From JACNKJ01 sp964344565 (GTDB lineage: Bacteria > Krumholzibacteriota > Krumholzibacteriia > JACNKJ01): a stretch of 64,000 nt of DNA. Below, piece by piece: positions 8,054 through 16,375 of this stretch. Below the pieces are notes generated by a model, which worked only from the letters and a program-made list of their open reading frames with translations, was not told the DNA's origin and made no database searches. Made by a program: the position numbers and the translations under genes. The stretch spans positions 5,272-69,271 of the forward strand of contig CAYFNT010000020.1 in the NCBI GenBank assembly GCA_964344565.1. Direction: 5' to 3'. Every line of letters starts with the position of its first letter. Position 1 is the stretch's first letter.

Positions 8054-9019
8054 ATGTCCTTACAACTTGATGCCAAGACCGTCCACGAACGTCTGCTCGC
8101 GGCCCTCGCCGCCATGCGCAAGGCTGAAAGCCAGGCGGTCACCCTTTTCGCCGAGGTCATGAAGCAGGGGCTCTATCGGAGCCTGGGCTACGCGAGCATT
8201 CACCTGTATGCCGAGCAGGCTCTGTCCTTCTCTCGCAGCAAGACCTACGAGTTCATCCGTCTTGCCGAAGCCCTCGATGAGCTGCCCGCGCTCAAGCAGG
8301 GCCTCGAATCCGGCGAGCTTCCCTGGACCAAGGCTCGTGAAGTGGTGAAAGTCGCGAAGCCCGACACAGAGCAGGAGTGGCTCGCCCTGGCCGCGAAGCA
8401 AAGCCGACGGGAGCTAGAGAAGGAAGTCGTGAAGAGTCGCGCGACGCGGGACCGCATGAAGAAGGATGCCGGCCAAACCGAGCTGATAGAGCCTGAGCGC
8501 GAGGTGCCCGCGGCGGCGACGGCGCAGTCTTTGACCCTGCGCCTGTCGCCGCTGGCGAAGGCGAAGTTCGAAGCCATGCTCGAGAAGCTGATGAAGACGC
8601 ATCACTGCGATCGGGAGCAGGTGCTGCTCATGGCGCTGGAATCGCTCTGCGCCGAGTCCACCCGGGTGGACGGCGCGGCGCCCTACCAGGTGGTGGTGCA
8701 GCACTGTCCCGAATGCGAGACGAAGTCCGTGGGACCCGAGCGCCGCCGATTGAGCACCGCGGAAAGCGCGCAGATCGATTGCGATTCACGAACGCAGACG
8801 CCTGGAGGTCGCAACAGGTCGAGCATTGCGCCCTCTCGAAGACGGGCGGTGCTGCAGCGCGACGGACACCGATGCCAGGCGAATGGCTGCCGCTCTACAC
8901 ATTTCCTCGAGGTTCACCACATTCGACCGCGCAGCCGAGGTGGCGGCAACGGCAAGGAGAATCTGATCACGCTCTGCTCGAACTGTCACCGGCATCTGCA
9001 TGAGCAGGGATCACATTGA
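8054..9019 (+). CDS. HNH endonuclease (DUF222/13E12-like family)
   Basis: This protein of 321 residues has a helical N-terminal region (about 1-150), a linker with the conserved ESTRVD segment (201-206), and a C-terminal HNH nuclease domain. The nuclease core is His288-His289 and Asn303 with His312, and structural-zinc cysteines lie at 274, 279, 308 and 311. The family is related in layout to the repetitive DUF222-HNH genes of actinobacteria and to multicopy HNH genes of deltaproteobacteria; the biological role is not settled. The ATG at 8054 follows GGAG by about six bases. The codons for STRVD form the palindromic word shared with two non-coding sites, which hints at a link between protein and DNA site. 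Confidence 0.85.
   Translation: MSLQLDAKTVHERLLAALAAMRKAESQAVTLFAEVMKQGLYRSLGYASIHLYAEQALSFSRSKTYEFIRLAEALDELPALKQGLESGELPWTKAREVVKVAKPDTEQEWLALAAKQSRRELEKEVVKSRATRDRMKKDAGQTELIEPEREVPAAATAQSLTLRLSPLAKAKFEAMLEKLMKTHHCDREQVLLMALESLCAESTRVDGAAPYQVVVQHCPECETKSVGPERRRLSTAESAQIDCDSRTQTPGGRNRSSIAPSRRRAVLQRDGHRCQANGCRSTHFLEVHHIRPRSRGGGNGKENLITLCSNCHRHLHEQGSH
8654..8671. repeat. 18-bp palindromic word, copy 2 (inside the HNH gene)
   Basis: Reverse-oriented copy of the 18-mer at 7882-7899, read as the codons for Glu-Ser-Thr-Arg-Val-Asp (residues 201-206) of the HNH protein. Confidence 0.8.
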
Positions 9020-9051
9020 GTCATGAGGCATGTGCCTGAGGTGCCAGGACC

Positions 9052-10032
9052 CTATTTCGCGCCCGCGTGCATGGCGAAGTCGGTGAACCAGACCAGGGCG
9101 GCGACGATCACCAGAACCAGGCCCTCGCGCCGCGAGAGGCTCCAGCGGGTCCGCATCAGGAAGAGCGCCAGGAAGACCAGACCGGCGAGCACGATGAGCG
9201 AGACCCGCCCCACGGGATTGATGCTCACCGGATGCAGCATGCCCGCCACGCCCAGCACTCCCAGTAGATTGAAGATGTTGCTGCCGATGATGTTGCCCGC
9301 GCTGATGGCGTAGCGCCCCTTGATGACCCCGGCCAGGCTGATGGCCAGCTCCGGCGCCGAGGTGCCGGCCGCCACCACCGTGACGCCGATGGCCCACTCG
9401 CTCACGCCGAAGCCCCGGGCGATGGCCACGGCCGAATCCACCAGGAAATGGGATCCGAGGAGTATCGCCCCCAGGCTGAGGAGCACGAGGACGCTATCCT
9501 TGGCCAGCGAGCTGGCTTCCAGATCGATGTGCTCGACCTCCTCCAGGCCCTCGCCCCGCTGCCGGAACAGCATGATCAGGTAGATGAGCAGCAGTCCGAA
9601 GAGCAGCACGCCGTCCAGGTGGCCGAGCTTCAGGTCGCTGCCCACGAGGGCCAGCAGCAGCAGGGTGGTCGCGCCGAGCACGGCGCCGTCGCGTTTGAGT
9701 AGGCGGGCTTGCATGGGGATGGCGCGCACCAGAGCGCATCCGCCGAGGATGAATCCCAGGTTGAAGATGTTGCTGCCCACGATGTTGCTCACGGAGATGT
9801 CGCCGTGCTCGCGCAGGGCGGCCAGCACCGTGACCGCGAACTCCGGCGCCGAGGTGCCCAGGGCCACCACGGTGAGTCCGATGACGAGCTCCGAGATGCC
9901 CAGCCTCGCCGCCAGGCGCGAGGCCGACTCCACCAGCCAGTGGGCGCCCAGGGCGATGAGCCCGATGGTGGCGACCACCACGAGTCCGTTGCCCCACATG
10001 GGCCAGGTGGACAGATCCAGGGCTCCGCTCAA
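9052..10032 (-). CDS. Sodium/calcium exchanger family (CaCA) membrane protein
   Basis: This inner-membrane antiporter of 326 residues has about ten hydrophobic segments in two homologous halves. Each half carries the alpha-repeat signature: GTSAPEF at residues 59-65 with GSNIFN at 86-91, and GTSAPEL at 223-229 with GSNIFN at 250-255. This matches the YrbG-type CaCA family. A TTG start at 10032 is chosen: GGAGCGAG precedes it, and the first ATG would trim conserved sequence. Substrate ions are inferred from the family. It is convergent with the HNH gene and divergent from the secreted protein at 10189. Confidence 0.9.
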   Translation of the reverse strand: MSGALDLSTWPMWGNGLVVVATIGLIALGAHWLVESASRLAARLGISELVIGLTVVALGTSAPEFAVTVLAALREHGDISVSNIVGSNIFNLGFILGGCALVRAIPMQARLLKRDGAVLGATTLLLLALVGSDLKLGHLDGVLLFGLLLIYLIMLFRQRGEGLEEVEHIDLEASSLAKDSVLVLLSLGAILLGSHFLVDSAVAIARGFGVSEWAIGVTVVAAGTSAPELAISLAGVIKGRYAISAGNIIGSNIFNLLGVLGVAGMLHPVSINPVGRVSLIVLAGLVFLALFLMRTRWSLSRREGLVLVIVAALVWFTDFAMHAGAK

Positions 10033-10073
10033 AACTCGCTCCGGCGTTTCGGGTCAGATGTTTCGGCCCGGCC

Positions 10074-10102
10074 AAGCTAGCACCCGCCACGGCATTAGGC
10101 AA
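10074..10102 (-). promoter_or_regulatory. Promoter of the CaCA exchanger gene
   Basis: Read on the - strand: TTGCCT at 10102-10097, a 17-base spacer, and TAGCTT at 10079-10074, preceded by TGC (extended -10). It diverges from a second promoter at 10134-10162. Confidence 0.6.
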
Positions 10103-10133
10103 TCGATTCGCCGGGCCGCGGCTCCTAAGTTCG

Positions 10134-10162
10134 TTGCCCTATTATGGACCGCTTGCTATCCT
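10134..10162 (+). promoter_or_regulatory. Likely promoter of the secreted protein gene
   Basis: TTGCCC (10134-10139), a 17-base spacer and TATCCT (10157-10162). The start of transcription would be about 20 bases before the ribosome-binding site. Confidence 0.5.
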
Positions 10163-10188
10163 GCCCACCTTCAAAGGGAGAGAGAACC

Positions 10189-10788
10189 ATGCGTACTTTC
10201 ACGATTCTGCTAATGCTGGCCACGGCGGCGGGCGGAGTGATGGTGAACGACGGCAGCTTCGAGAACGGAACCTGCGGCAAGGGCAGCGACTGGACCTGCG
10301 TGACCACCACGCCGAACTGCGAGACCATCGTGGTGGCCGTGGACACCTGGGGTTTCCCCGCCTACGACGGCGTCTTGGCCGCCTGGCTCGGCGGCACCTG
10401 CGAGAACGTGGGCATCAGCAATGGCGTCTGCCAGGACATCGTCATCAGCCCCTCCCAGCTCAACTTCTGGTGGATGGGCTACTACAGCCTCGAGGGCGAG
10501 CAGGAAGCCTGGCTGGAAGTCCATGTCGACGACATCCGGGAATACAGCCACCGGCTCGGTCCCGAGCATCACACCATTGGAACCTGGGCCCACTCCGAGG
10601 ATTTATTCGGCGTGATCGATCTGAGGAACTGGGAGGACGGCCAGAGCCACACCCTCTGCATCAGCCTCGACAACGACTATTCCAACAACGGCAAGACCGT
10701 GGCCAACCTGCTCATCGACTACATCGAACTCGAGCATCCGGTGGCCACTCAGGAGCTCAGCTTCTCGACCCTGAAGGTCCTGTACTAG
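10189..10788 (+). CDS. Secreted protein of unknown function with carbohydrate-binding-like fold
   Basis: The start at 10189 follows AGGGAGAGAG and gives a signal peptide (hydrophobic MRTFTILLMLATAAGG). The mature part of about 180 residues begins VNDGSFENG, a pattern seen at the start of many jelly-roll or CBM-like domains, and is rich in Trp, Gly and Asp with several cysteines. There is no catalytic motif that I recognise. It lies 12 bases before the nucleotide-sugar genes, so may be cotranscribed with them. Confidence 0.65.
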   Translation: MRTFTILLMLATAAGGVMVNDGSFENGTCGKGSDWTCVTTTPNCETIVVAVDTWGFPAYDGVLAAWLGGTCENVGISNGVCQDIVISPSQLNFWWMGYYSLEGEQEAWLEVHVDDIREYSHRLGPEHHTIGTWAHSEDLFGVIDLRNWEDGQSHTLCISLDNDYSNNGKTVANLLIDYIELEHPVATQELSFSTLKVLY

Positions 10789-10800
10789 CGGGAGCGGACG

Positions 10801-11778
10801 ATGAAGATTCTCATCACGGGCATCACCGGCTTCGCCGGCAGCCATCTTGCGGACTTCCTGCTCGAAGAGCAGCCCCATGCCGAGCTCCACGGACTCTATC
10901 GCTGGCGCAGCCGGCGGGAGAACATCGGGCAGCTCGAAGGGCGCGTGGCTCTGCAGGAGTGCGACATCCGCGACGCCACGGCCACCCGGGATGTGGTCGA
11001 GGAAGTGCGTCCCGACTACATCTTCCACCTGGCGGCCCAGAGCTTCGTGCCCACCAGCTGGAAGGCCCCCCAGGAAAGCCTGAGCACCAACCTCATCGGT
11101 CAGCTCAACATCTTCGAAGCCGTGCGCAAGGCGGACCTCGACTGCCGCATCCAGGTGGCCGGCTCCAGCGAGGAGTACGGCATGGTGCACCCCGACGAGA
11201 TTCCCATCACCGAGGACCAGCCCCTGCGGCCGCTCTCGCCCTACGCGGTGAGCAAGGTGGCCCAGGACGCCCTGGCCTATCAGTACTTCATGAGTTTCGG
11301 CATGAAGACCATCCGGACCCGGGGGTTCAATCACACGGGACCGCGCAGGCCCTCGGTCTTCGTCTGCAGCGATTTCGCCCGGCAGGTGGTGGAGATCGAG
11401 CAGGGAATCCGCGAGCCGGTCATCCGGGTGGGCAACCTGGAGGCCCGTCGCGACTTCACCGACGTGCGCGACACCGTGCGCGCCTACTGGCTGGCCCTGA
11501 GCAAGGGCGAGCCCGGCGAGGTCTACAACGTGGCCACGGGCAGGAGCTGGGCCATGAGCGAGGTGCTCGGCAAGCTCGTGGAACTGGCCGGCGTGGAGGT
11601 GAAGATCGAGACCGACGCCGCGCGCCTGCGTCCCAGCGACGTGCCGCGCCTGGAGGGCGACGCCACGCGCCTGCGCGCGGCCACGGGCTGGGAGCCGAAG
11701 ATCCCCTTCGAGAAGACTCTCGGCGACCTGCTCGACTACTGGCGCGAGCACCTTCCGGATTGCGGAGCCCTTCCTTGA
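10801..11778 (+). CDS. GDP-mannose 4,6-dehydratase-like NAD(P)-dependent SDR enzyme
   Basis: Extended SDR of 325 residues. The nucleotide-binding GITGFAG is at residues 7-13, followed by LYRWRSRRENI, HLAAQSFVPTSW, GSSEEYG and the catalytic YAVSK. These features and the RGFNHTGPRR segment match archaeal/bacterial proteins usually annotated as GDP-mannose 4,6-dehydratase. It probably makes GDP-4-keto-6-deoxymannose for surface polysaccharide. The next gene, another SDR, starts at a TTGA overlap and would be the partner reductase. Assignment of dehydratase and reductase between the two is inferred. Confidence 0.8.
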   Translation: MKILITGITGFAGSHLADFLLEEQPHAELHGLYRWRSRRENIGQLEGRVALQECDIRDATATRDVVEEVRPDYIFHLAAQSFVPTSWKAPQESLSTNLIGQLNIFEAVRKADLDCRIQVAGSSEEYGMVHPDEIPITEDQPLRPLSPYAVSKVAQDALAYQYFMSFGMKTIRTRGFNHTGPRRPSVFVCSDFARQVVEIEQGIREPVIRVGNLEARRDFTDVRDTVRAYWLALSKGEPGEVYNVATGRSWAMSEVLGKLVELAGVEVKIETDAARLRPSDVPRLEGDATRLRAATGWEPKIPFEKTLGDLLDYWREHLPDCGALP

Positions 11779-12716
11779 GGATTCTCGTCACGGGAATCTC
11801 CGGCTTCGTGGGACGGCACCTCGCCGCCCGACTCGCCGAGGCCGGACACGAACCCTGGGGCCTCGACCTGAACGTCGAGGCCGCCCCCGAAGGATTTCAC
11901 AGCCTCGAATGGAACCTCGCCGATGCGGAAGGTCTGGCGAGGATCCTCGACCAGATCCGGCCCGAGGCGGCCGTCCATCTGGCCGGACTGGCATCCCCGG
12001 CCGCGGCCCTGGCCGATCCGGAAGGCGCCTTCGCGGCCAACGTCACGGGCACGGAGAACCTGCTCGCCGCCATGGGCGAGGCCTGTCCGGACTGCCTCAC
12101 CCTGATGGTCAGCTCGGCCGAGGTCTACGCTCCCGCCGATCATCCCCACCTCGAGAACGAAGCCCCGGCGCCGGTGAATCCCTATGGCGAAACCAAGGCC
12201 CTCGCGGAAACCCGGGCCCTGGAAGCGGGCCGCGGCGGCGGACCGCCGGTGATCGTCGCCCGAAGCTTCCCCCATTCGGGGCCGGGCCAGCGTCCCGCCT
12301 TCGTGCTTCCCGCCTTCGCCAGGCAGGTCGCGCGCATGGAGGCCGGCCTCCAGGAGCCGGTGCTCCGGGTGGGAAACCTGGATCCCCGCCGGGACTGGCT
12401 CCACGTAAGCGACGTTTGCGAGGCCTATCTGGCCCTTATCGAGCAGGCCGATCCCGGCGAGATCTTCAATGTCTGTTCGGGAAAAGATCATTCCGTTCGC
12501 GAGGCTTTGGATTATCTTGTTAGCCTCGCCAGCGTAGCGCCCGATATAGAGATAGATCCCGCGCGGGTCCGGCCGGCCGATACGCCTCGCCTGGCGGGAA
12601 ACGCCGACAAGCTTCGAGCGGCCACCGGATGGAAACCGTCAGTGGCCTTCGAATCGCTGCTTTCGAGCCTGCTGGATCATTGGAGAGACCGAGTCAACGA
12701 GGAGGAAGAGCGTTGA
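11775..12716 (+). CDS. NAD-dependent epimerase/dehydratase (GDP-6-deoxymannose reductase-like)
   Basis: This 313-residue SDR starts at TTG 11775 inside a TTGA overlap, with GGAG seven bases upstream. It has GISGFVG near the N-terminus, VSSAEVY, the catalytic NPYGETK (Tyr-x3-Lys) and a C-terminal LAGNADKLRAATGW segment typical of RMD/GDP-sugar reductases. It is clearly a paralogue of the preceding enzyme, with which it shares the RVGNL-RRD pattern. The likely product pair makes a 6-deoxyhexose such as GDP-rhamnose; the sugar is uncertain. Confidence 0.75.
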   Translation: MRILVTGISGFVGRHLAARLAEAGHEPWGLDLNVEAAPEGFHSLEWNLADAEGLARILDQIRPEAAVHLAGLASPAAALADPEGAFAANVTGTENLLAAMGEACPDCLTLMVSSAEVYAPADHPHLENEAPAPVNPYGETKALAETRALEAGRGGGPPVIVARSFPHSGPGQRPAFVLPAFARQVARMEAGLQEPVLRVGNLDPRRDWLHVSDVCEAYLALIEQADPGEIFNVCSGKDHSVREALDYLVSLASVAPDIEIDPARVRPADTPRLAGNADKLRAATGWKPSVAFESLLSSLLDHWRDRVNEEEER

Positions 12717-14032
12717 GCCGCATCATGATGATCGGGACGGGCTATGTGGGCCTGGTCTCCGGAGCCTGCCTGGCCGACTTCGGCAACAAGGTCGTCTGCT
12801 ACGACATCGACCGCGAGAAGATCGAGGGACTGGAGAAGGGCAAGGTGCCCTTCTACGAGCCCGGGCTCGAGGAGATGGTCATCCGCAATCGCGACGAGGG
12901 CCGTCTGCGTTTCTCCACCGATCTGGAAGAGTGCGTGGCCGAAAGCACGGTGATCTTCATCGCCGTGGGCACCCCCGAGCAGGACGACGGCACCGCCGAC
13001 CTCAGCGCGGTCTTCGCCGTGGCCGGCGACATCGCCCGCACCATGGACGGCTTCAAGGTCATCGTGCAGAAGAGCACGGTTCCCGTGGGCACCACCCGGA
13101 AGATCGGCGAGCTCATCCGCGAGAAGACCGGCGGCGCGGCCGACTTCGAACTGGTGTCCAATCCGGAATTCCTGCGCGAGGGATCGGCCATCGAGGACTT
13201 CCTGCGCCCCAACCGCGTGGTCTTCGGCTTCAACGGCGACCGCGCGCCGGACGTGGTGGAGGAGATCTACCATCCCCTCTACGCCGACGGCACCCCCATC
13301 CTGTCCACCTCGCTGGAGAGCGCGGAGATGGTGAAGTACGCCTCCAACGCCTTCCTGGCCACCAAGGTCAGCTTCATCAACGAAGTGGCCGAACTCTGCG
13401 AGAAGGTGGGCGCCGACGTGCAGGTCGTGGCGCGAGGCATGGGCATGGATACGCGCATCGGCGCGAAGTTCTTGCACGCGGGCACCGGCTTCGGCGGTTC
13501 CTGCTTCCCCAAGGACACCATCGCCCTGGTGAAGATGGGCGACAGCTTCGGCGTGGACATGAGCCTGGTGAAGTCCACCATCGGCGCCAACGAGCGGCAG
13601 AGCCGCCGCGCCGTGGACAAGCTCCGCGCCCTTTCCGGCGGCGACATCAAGGGTCTTCGCATCGCGGTGCTCGGCCTCAGCTTCAAGCCCAACACCGACG
13701 ACGTGCGCGAGGCCTCGGCCCTGAAGATCATCCAGCAGCTCTGGGACGAGGGCGCCGAGGTCGTGGCCTACGATCCCGTGGCCGGCGACAACGCCAAGCG
13801 CGCCATGCCCCAGCTGGAGCTGGCCGCGGGAGTCGACGACTGCGTCACCGGCGCCGACGGGCTCATCCTCGCCACCGAATGGAGCGAGTTCCGCCTGCTG
13901 GACATGAAGAAGATCGCGTCCCAGCTGGCCCATGCCCGGGTTGTCGACTGCCGCAACATCTATCGTCCCGAGCAGATGGAGGAACTGGGCATCGCCTACG
14001 ACTCCTTCGGTCGCACTTCGGTGGATGCCTGA
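12713..14032 (+). CDS. ugd: UDP-glucose 6-dehydrogenase
   Basis: This 439-residue cytosolic enzyme oxidises UDP-glucose to UDP-glucuronate. The Rossmann motif IGTGYVGLVSGACLA starts at residue 7, and STVPVGTT, FLREGSA and FGGSCFPKD follow. Cys264 in FGGSCFPKD is the catalytic thiol. TTG 12713 is preferred as the start: it overlaps the previous stop (TTGA), AGGAGGAAGAG precedes it, and the N-terminal length then matches the family. With the two SDR genes it forms a nucleotide-sugar block, but no glycosyltransferase is adjacent. Confidence 0.93.
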   Translation: MSRIMMIGTGYVGLVSGACLADFGNKVVCYDIDREKIEGLEKGKVPFYEPGLEEMVIRNRDEGRLRFSTDLEECVAESTVIFIAVGTPEQDDGTADLSAVFAVAGDIARTMDGFKVIVQKSTVPVGTTRKIGELIREKTGGAADFELVSNPEFLREGSAIEDFLRPNRVVFGFNGDRAPDVVEEIYHPLYADGTPILSTSLESAEMVKYASNAFLATKVSFINEVAELCEKVGADVQVVARGMGMDTRIGAKFLHAGTGFGGSCFPKDTIALVKMGDSFGVDMSLVKSTIGANERQSRRAVDKLRALSGGDIKGLRIAVLGLSFKPNTDDVREASALKIIQQLWDEGAEVVAYDPVAGDNAKRAMPQLELAAGVDDCVTGADGLILATEWSEFRLLDMKKIASQLAHARVVDCRNIYRPEQMEELGIAYDSFGRTSVDA

Positions 14033-14050
14033 GCCCGACCCGCCTTATCC

Positions 14051-14080
14051 TTGACCGCGACCGTGCCGGACCCCTAAGAT
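14051..14080 (+). promoter_or_regulatory. Promoter of the HemC-like gene, possibly leaderless
   Basis: TTGACC (14051-14056), an 18-base spacer and TAAGAT (14075-14080). The -10 overlaps the first possible ATG (14079), so transcription would start at about the second ATG (14088). No ribosome-binding site is visible. Confidence 0.5.
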
Positions 14081-14996
14081 GCCGCGCATGGGCAAACTAC
14101 GAATAGGCATCCGAAAAACCCGCATCATGCAACTGGCCGCCGAGGGCATCGCCGCGCAGATCGCGGAGGGCTTTCCCGACATCCAGACCGAGATCCTGCC
14201 CATCGAGGCCGAGATCTCGCCCAAGCCCGACGATCCCGAAGAGAACATCCGCGAGCTGGAGGACGCGCTTCTGAAGAAGCGCGTGGATCTGGCGGTGCAT
14301 CTGCTCAAGGAAATTCCCGTGGCCCTGCCCGAGCGCATCGAGCTCAAGGGCGTCACGGAGCGGATGACCCCCTTCGACGCCCTGGTGTCCAACTGCGACT
14401 GCCCCTTCCTGGACGAGCTCCCCGAGGCCGCGAGCGTCGGCGTGAGCCATGTTCGTCAGAGCGAGCAGCTCGGGCTCTTCCGCCCCGACCTGCGCTTCGT
14501 GGAGTTGCATGGTTCGGTGGACAGCCGTCTCCAGCAGATGGAAAGCCGGGATCTGGCGGGCATCATCCTCAGCGCCGCCAGCCTCGAACGCCTGGACCTG
14601 CAGAACCGCGTCACCGAGATGATCATGGGCGACATCCTGCTGCCCGGCCCCGGACAGGGCTGTCTGGGCATCCTGGGCCTTCGGTCCTCGCGGAAGTGGA
14701 ACAAGATCATCGAGACCCTCGTCGACGCCACCAGCCGGCTCGAGACCACCGCCGAGCGCGCCTTCCTCTCGCAGCTCGCCGACAATCCGGAGGTGCCCCT
14801 GGCCGTGCTCGCGGCCGTGGACTCCTCGGAGATCATCGTCGAGGGTTTCCTGGCCGATCCGGAGAGCCACCGTTCCGTGCGCGACATGGTGCGCGGACCG
14901 TCCCAGTTCGCCGAAGAGCTGGGCATCAAGCTGGCCATCGAGCTGAGTCTTCGCCTGGGCGAGGACGGCCTGGTCGCCCTGGACGCCGAAGACTGA
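14079..14996 (+). CDS. Degenerate HemC-like (hydroxymethylbilane synthase fold) protein
   Basis: The 305 residues follow the HemC domain order, but key sites are altered. AVHLLKEIP (72-80) replaces AVHSxKDxP, so the catalytic Asp is Glu78. GVSHVRQSEQL (121-131) replaces GTSSLRRxxQL. LADNPEVPL (233-241) replaces LGGGCxVPI, so the cysteine that carries the dipyrromethane cofactor is Pro237. GIILSAASLERL and GPGQGCLGI are well kept. Either the enzyme works differently or the fold has been repurposed; true HemC activity is unlikely. The second ATG (14088) is an alternative start and fits the promoter better. It lies just upstream of serS. Confidence 0.75.
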   Translation: MPRMGKLRIGIRKTRIMQLAAEGIAAQIAEGFPDIQTEILPIEAEISPKPDDPEENIRELEDALLKKRVDLAVHLLKEIPVALPERIELKGVTERMTPFDALVSNCDCPFLDELPEAASVGVSHVRQSEQLGLFRPDLRFVELHGSVDSRLQQMESRDLAGIILSAASLERLDLQNRVTEMIMGDILLPGPGQGCLGILGLRSSRKWNKIIETLVDATSRLETTAERAFLSQLADNPEVPLAVLAAVDSSEIIVEGFLADPESHRSVRDMVRGPSQFAEELGIKLAIELSLRLGEDGLVALDAED

Positions 14997-15023
14997 AGCC
15001 GAGCCCCAAGCCCCGGATGCCCC

Positions 15024-15052
15024 TTGGCATGGCCGGGGGCCGGTGCTAGTTT
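15024..15052 (+). promoter_or_regulatory. Promoter of serS
   Basis: TTGGCA (15024-15029), a 17-base spacer ending in TGC, and TAGTTT (15047-15052). Expected start of transcription is near 15060, about 35 bases before the ATG. Confidence 0.6.
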
Positions 15053-15093
15053 GATTTCCAACTCAGATTCGTGAATCACCGGAGGCGCCGAGC

Positions 15094-16371
15094 ATGCTCG
15101 ACCGCAAGACCATCCGCCAGGACCACGAGACGGTCAGGCAGGCCATCATCGACAAGAACGAGAGCGCCGATCTGGACGCCTTCCTCGCCCTGGACGCCGA
15201 ACACCTCGCCCTCATCCGCGAGGTGGAGGAGCTGCAGGCCGAGCGCAATCGCGCCAGCGCGGCCATCAATGAGATGAAGAAGTCCGGCGAGGATGCCGGC
15301 GAGGCCATCGCCAGGACCCGGGAACTGAGCCAGCGCACCAAGGAGCTGGAGCAGCGTCAGGCCGAGCTCGAAGAGCGGCTTCGCGAACTGCAGCTCACCT
15401 TTCCGAACATCCCCCATCCGGACGTTCCCAAGGGCGGCGAGGAGAACAACGAGCTCCTGCGCGAGTGGGGCGAGCCCCTCGTCGAGGCCGACTTCGACCT
15501 GAAGCCCCACTGGGAGATCGGCGAGGAGCTGGGCCTGCTCGACCTCGCCCGGGGCGCCAAGGTGGCCGGTTCGGGATTCCCGCTGCTCACCGGCGAAGGT
15601 GCGCGTTTCCAGCGGGCGCTCATCAACTTCATGCTCGACGTCCATCGGGAGGACGGCTTCACCGAGCTCAACCCGCCGCTCCTGGTCAACGACATGGCCG
15701 CCACGGGCACGGGACAGCTGCCCAAGCTGGCCGACGACATGTACCACTGCGAGGAGGACGGGCTCTGGCTCATCCCCACCTCGGAGGTGCCGGTGACCAA
15801 CATGTTCGCCGGCGAGATCCTCGGGCCGGAAGATCTGCCGCGCCACTACACCGCCTTCACTCCCTGCTTCCGGCGGGAAGCCGGAGCCCACGGCAAGGAC
15901 ACCCGCGGCCTCTTGCGCGTCCATCAGTTCGACAAGGTGGAGATGGTGAAGTTCGTGCGGCCGGAGACCAGCGAAGAGGAGCACGAGAGCCTGCTGGCCC
16001 AGGCCGAGAAGGTGCTCCAGGCCCTGGAGCTCCCCTATCGGGTCATGCTTCTGGCTTCGGGCGACCTCTCCTTCGCCGCCTCCAAGTGCTACGACCTGGA
16101 GATCTGGTCGCCGGGAGTGGAGCGCTGGCTGGAGGTGTCCAGCGTCAGCAATTTCACGGACTTCCAGGCCCGGCGCGCGAACATCCGATTCCGGCCCGGC
16201 GAGCGGGAGAAGCCCCGGTTCGTGCATACTCTCAACGGCAGCGGCGTGGCTCTTGCACGTCTTGTCGCGGCGCTGCTCGAAACGGGGCTCACTCCCCTGG
16301 GACGGGTGAGGATTCCCGAAGTCCTGCGGCCCTACATGGGCGGGCAGGAGTTCATCGGCAAGGAGGACTAG
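15094..16371 (+). CDS. serS: Seryl-tRNA synthetase
   Basis: This 425-residue class II synthetase charges tRNA-Ser. It has an N-terminal coiled-coil arm (about residues 30-100, with repeated ELxQRxxELEER heptads), motif 2 around FRREAGAHGKDTRGLLRVHQFDKVE and motif 3 NGSGVALARLVAALLE. TSEVPVTN marks the ATP/serine site. The ATG at 15094 follows GGAGGCG. The length is typical of the family. It has its own promoter and is followed five bases later by a sensor kinase. Confidence 0.97.
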   Translation: MLDRKTIRQDHETVRQAIIDKNESADLDAFLALDAEHLALIREVEELQAERNRASAAINEMKKSGEDAGEAIARTRELSQRTKELEQRQAELEERLRELQLTFPNIPHPDVPKGGEENNELLREWGEPLVEADFDLKPHWEIGEELGLLDLARGAKVAGSGFPLLTGEGARFQRALINFMLDVHREDGFTELNPPLLVNDMAATGTGQLPKLADDMYHCEEDGLWLIPTSEVPVTNMFAGEILGPEDLPRHYTAFTPCFRREAGAHGKDTRGLLRVHQFDKVEMVKFVRPETSEEEHESLLAQAEKVLQALELPYRVMLLASGDLSFAASKCYDLEIWSPGVERWLEVSSVSNFTDFQARRANIRFRPGEREKPRFVHTLNGSGVALARLVAALLETGLTPLGRVRIPEVLRPYMGGQEFIGKED

Positions 16372-16375
16372 GCTG

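Noticed and set aside
10134..12716. One long + strand frame as a single 860-codon gene
   Set aside because: Its first two thirds are out of frame with the secreted protein and the first SDR enzyme, which are well supported; only the part from 11775 is a real gene.
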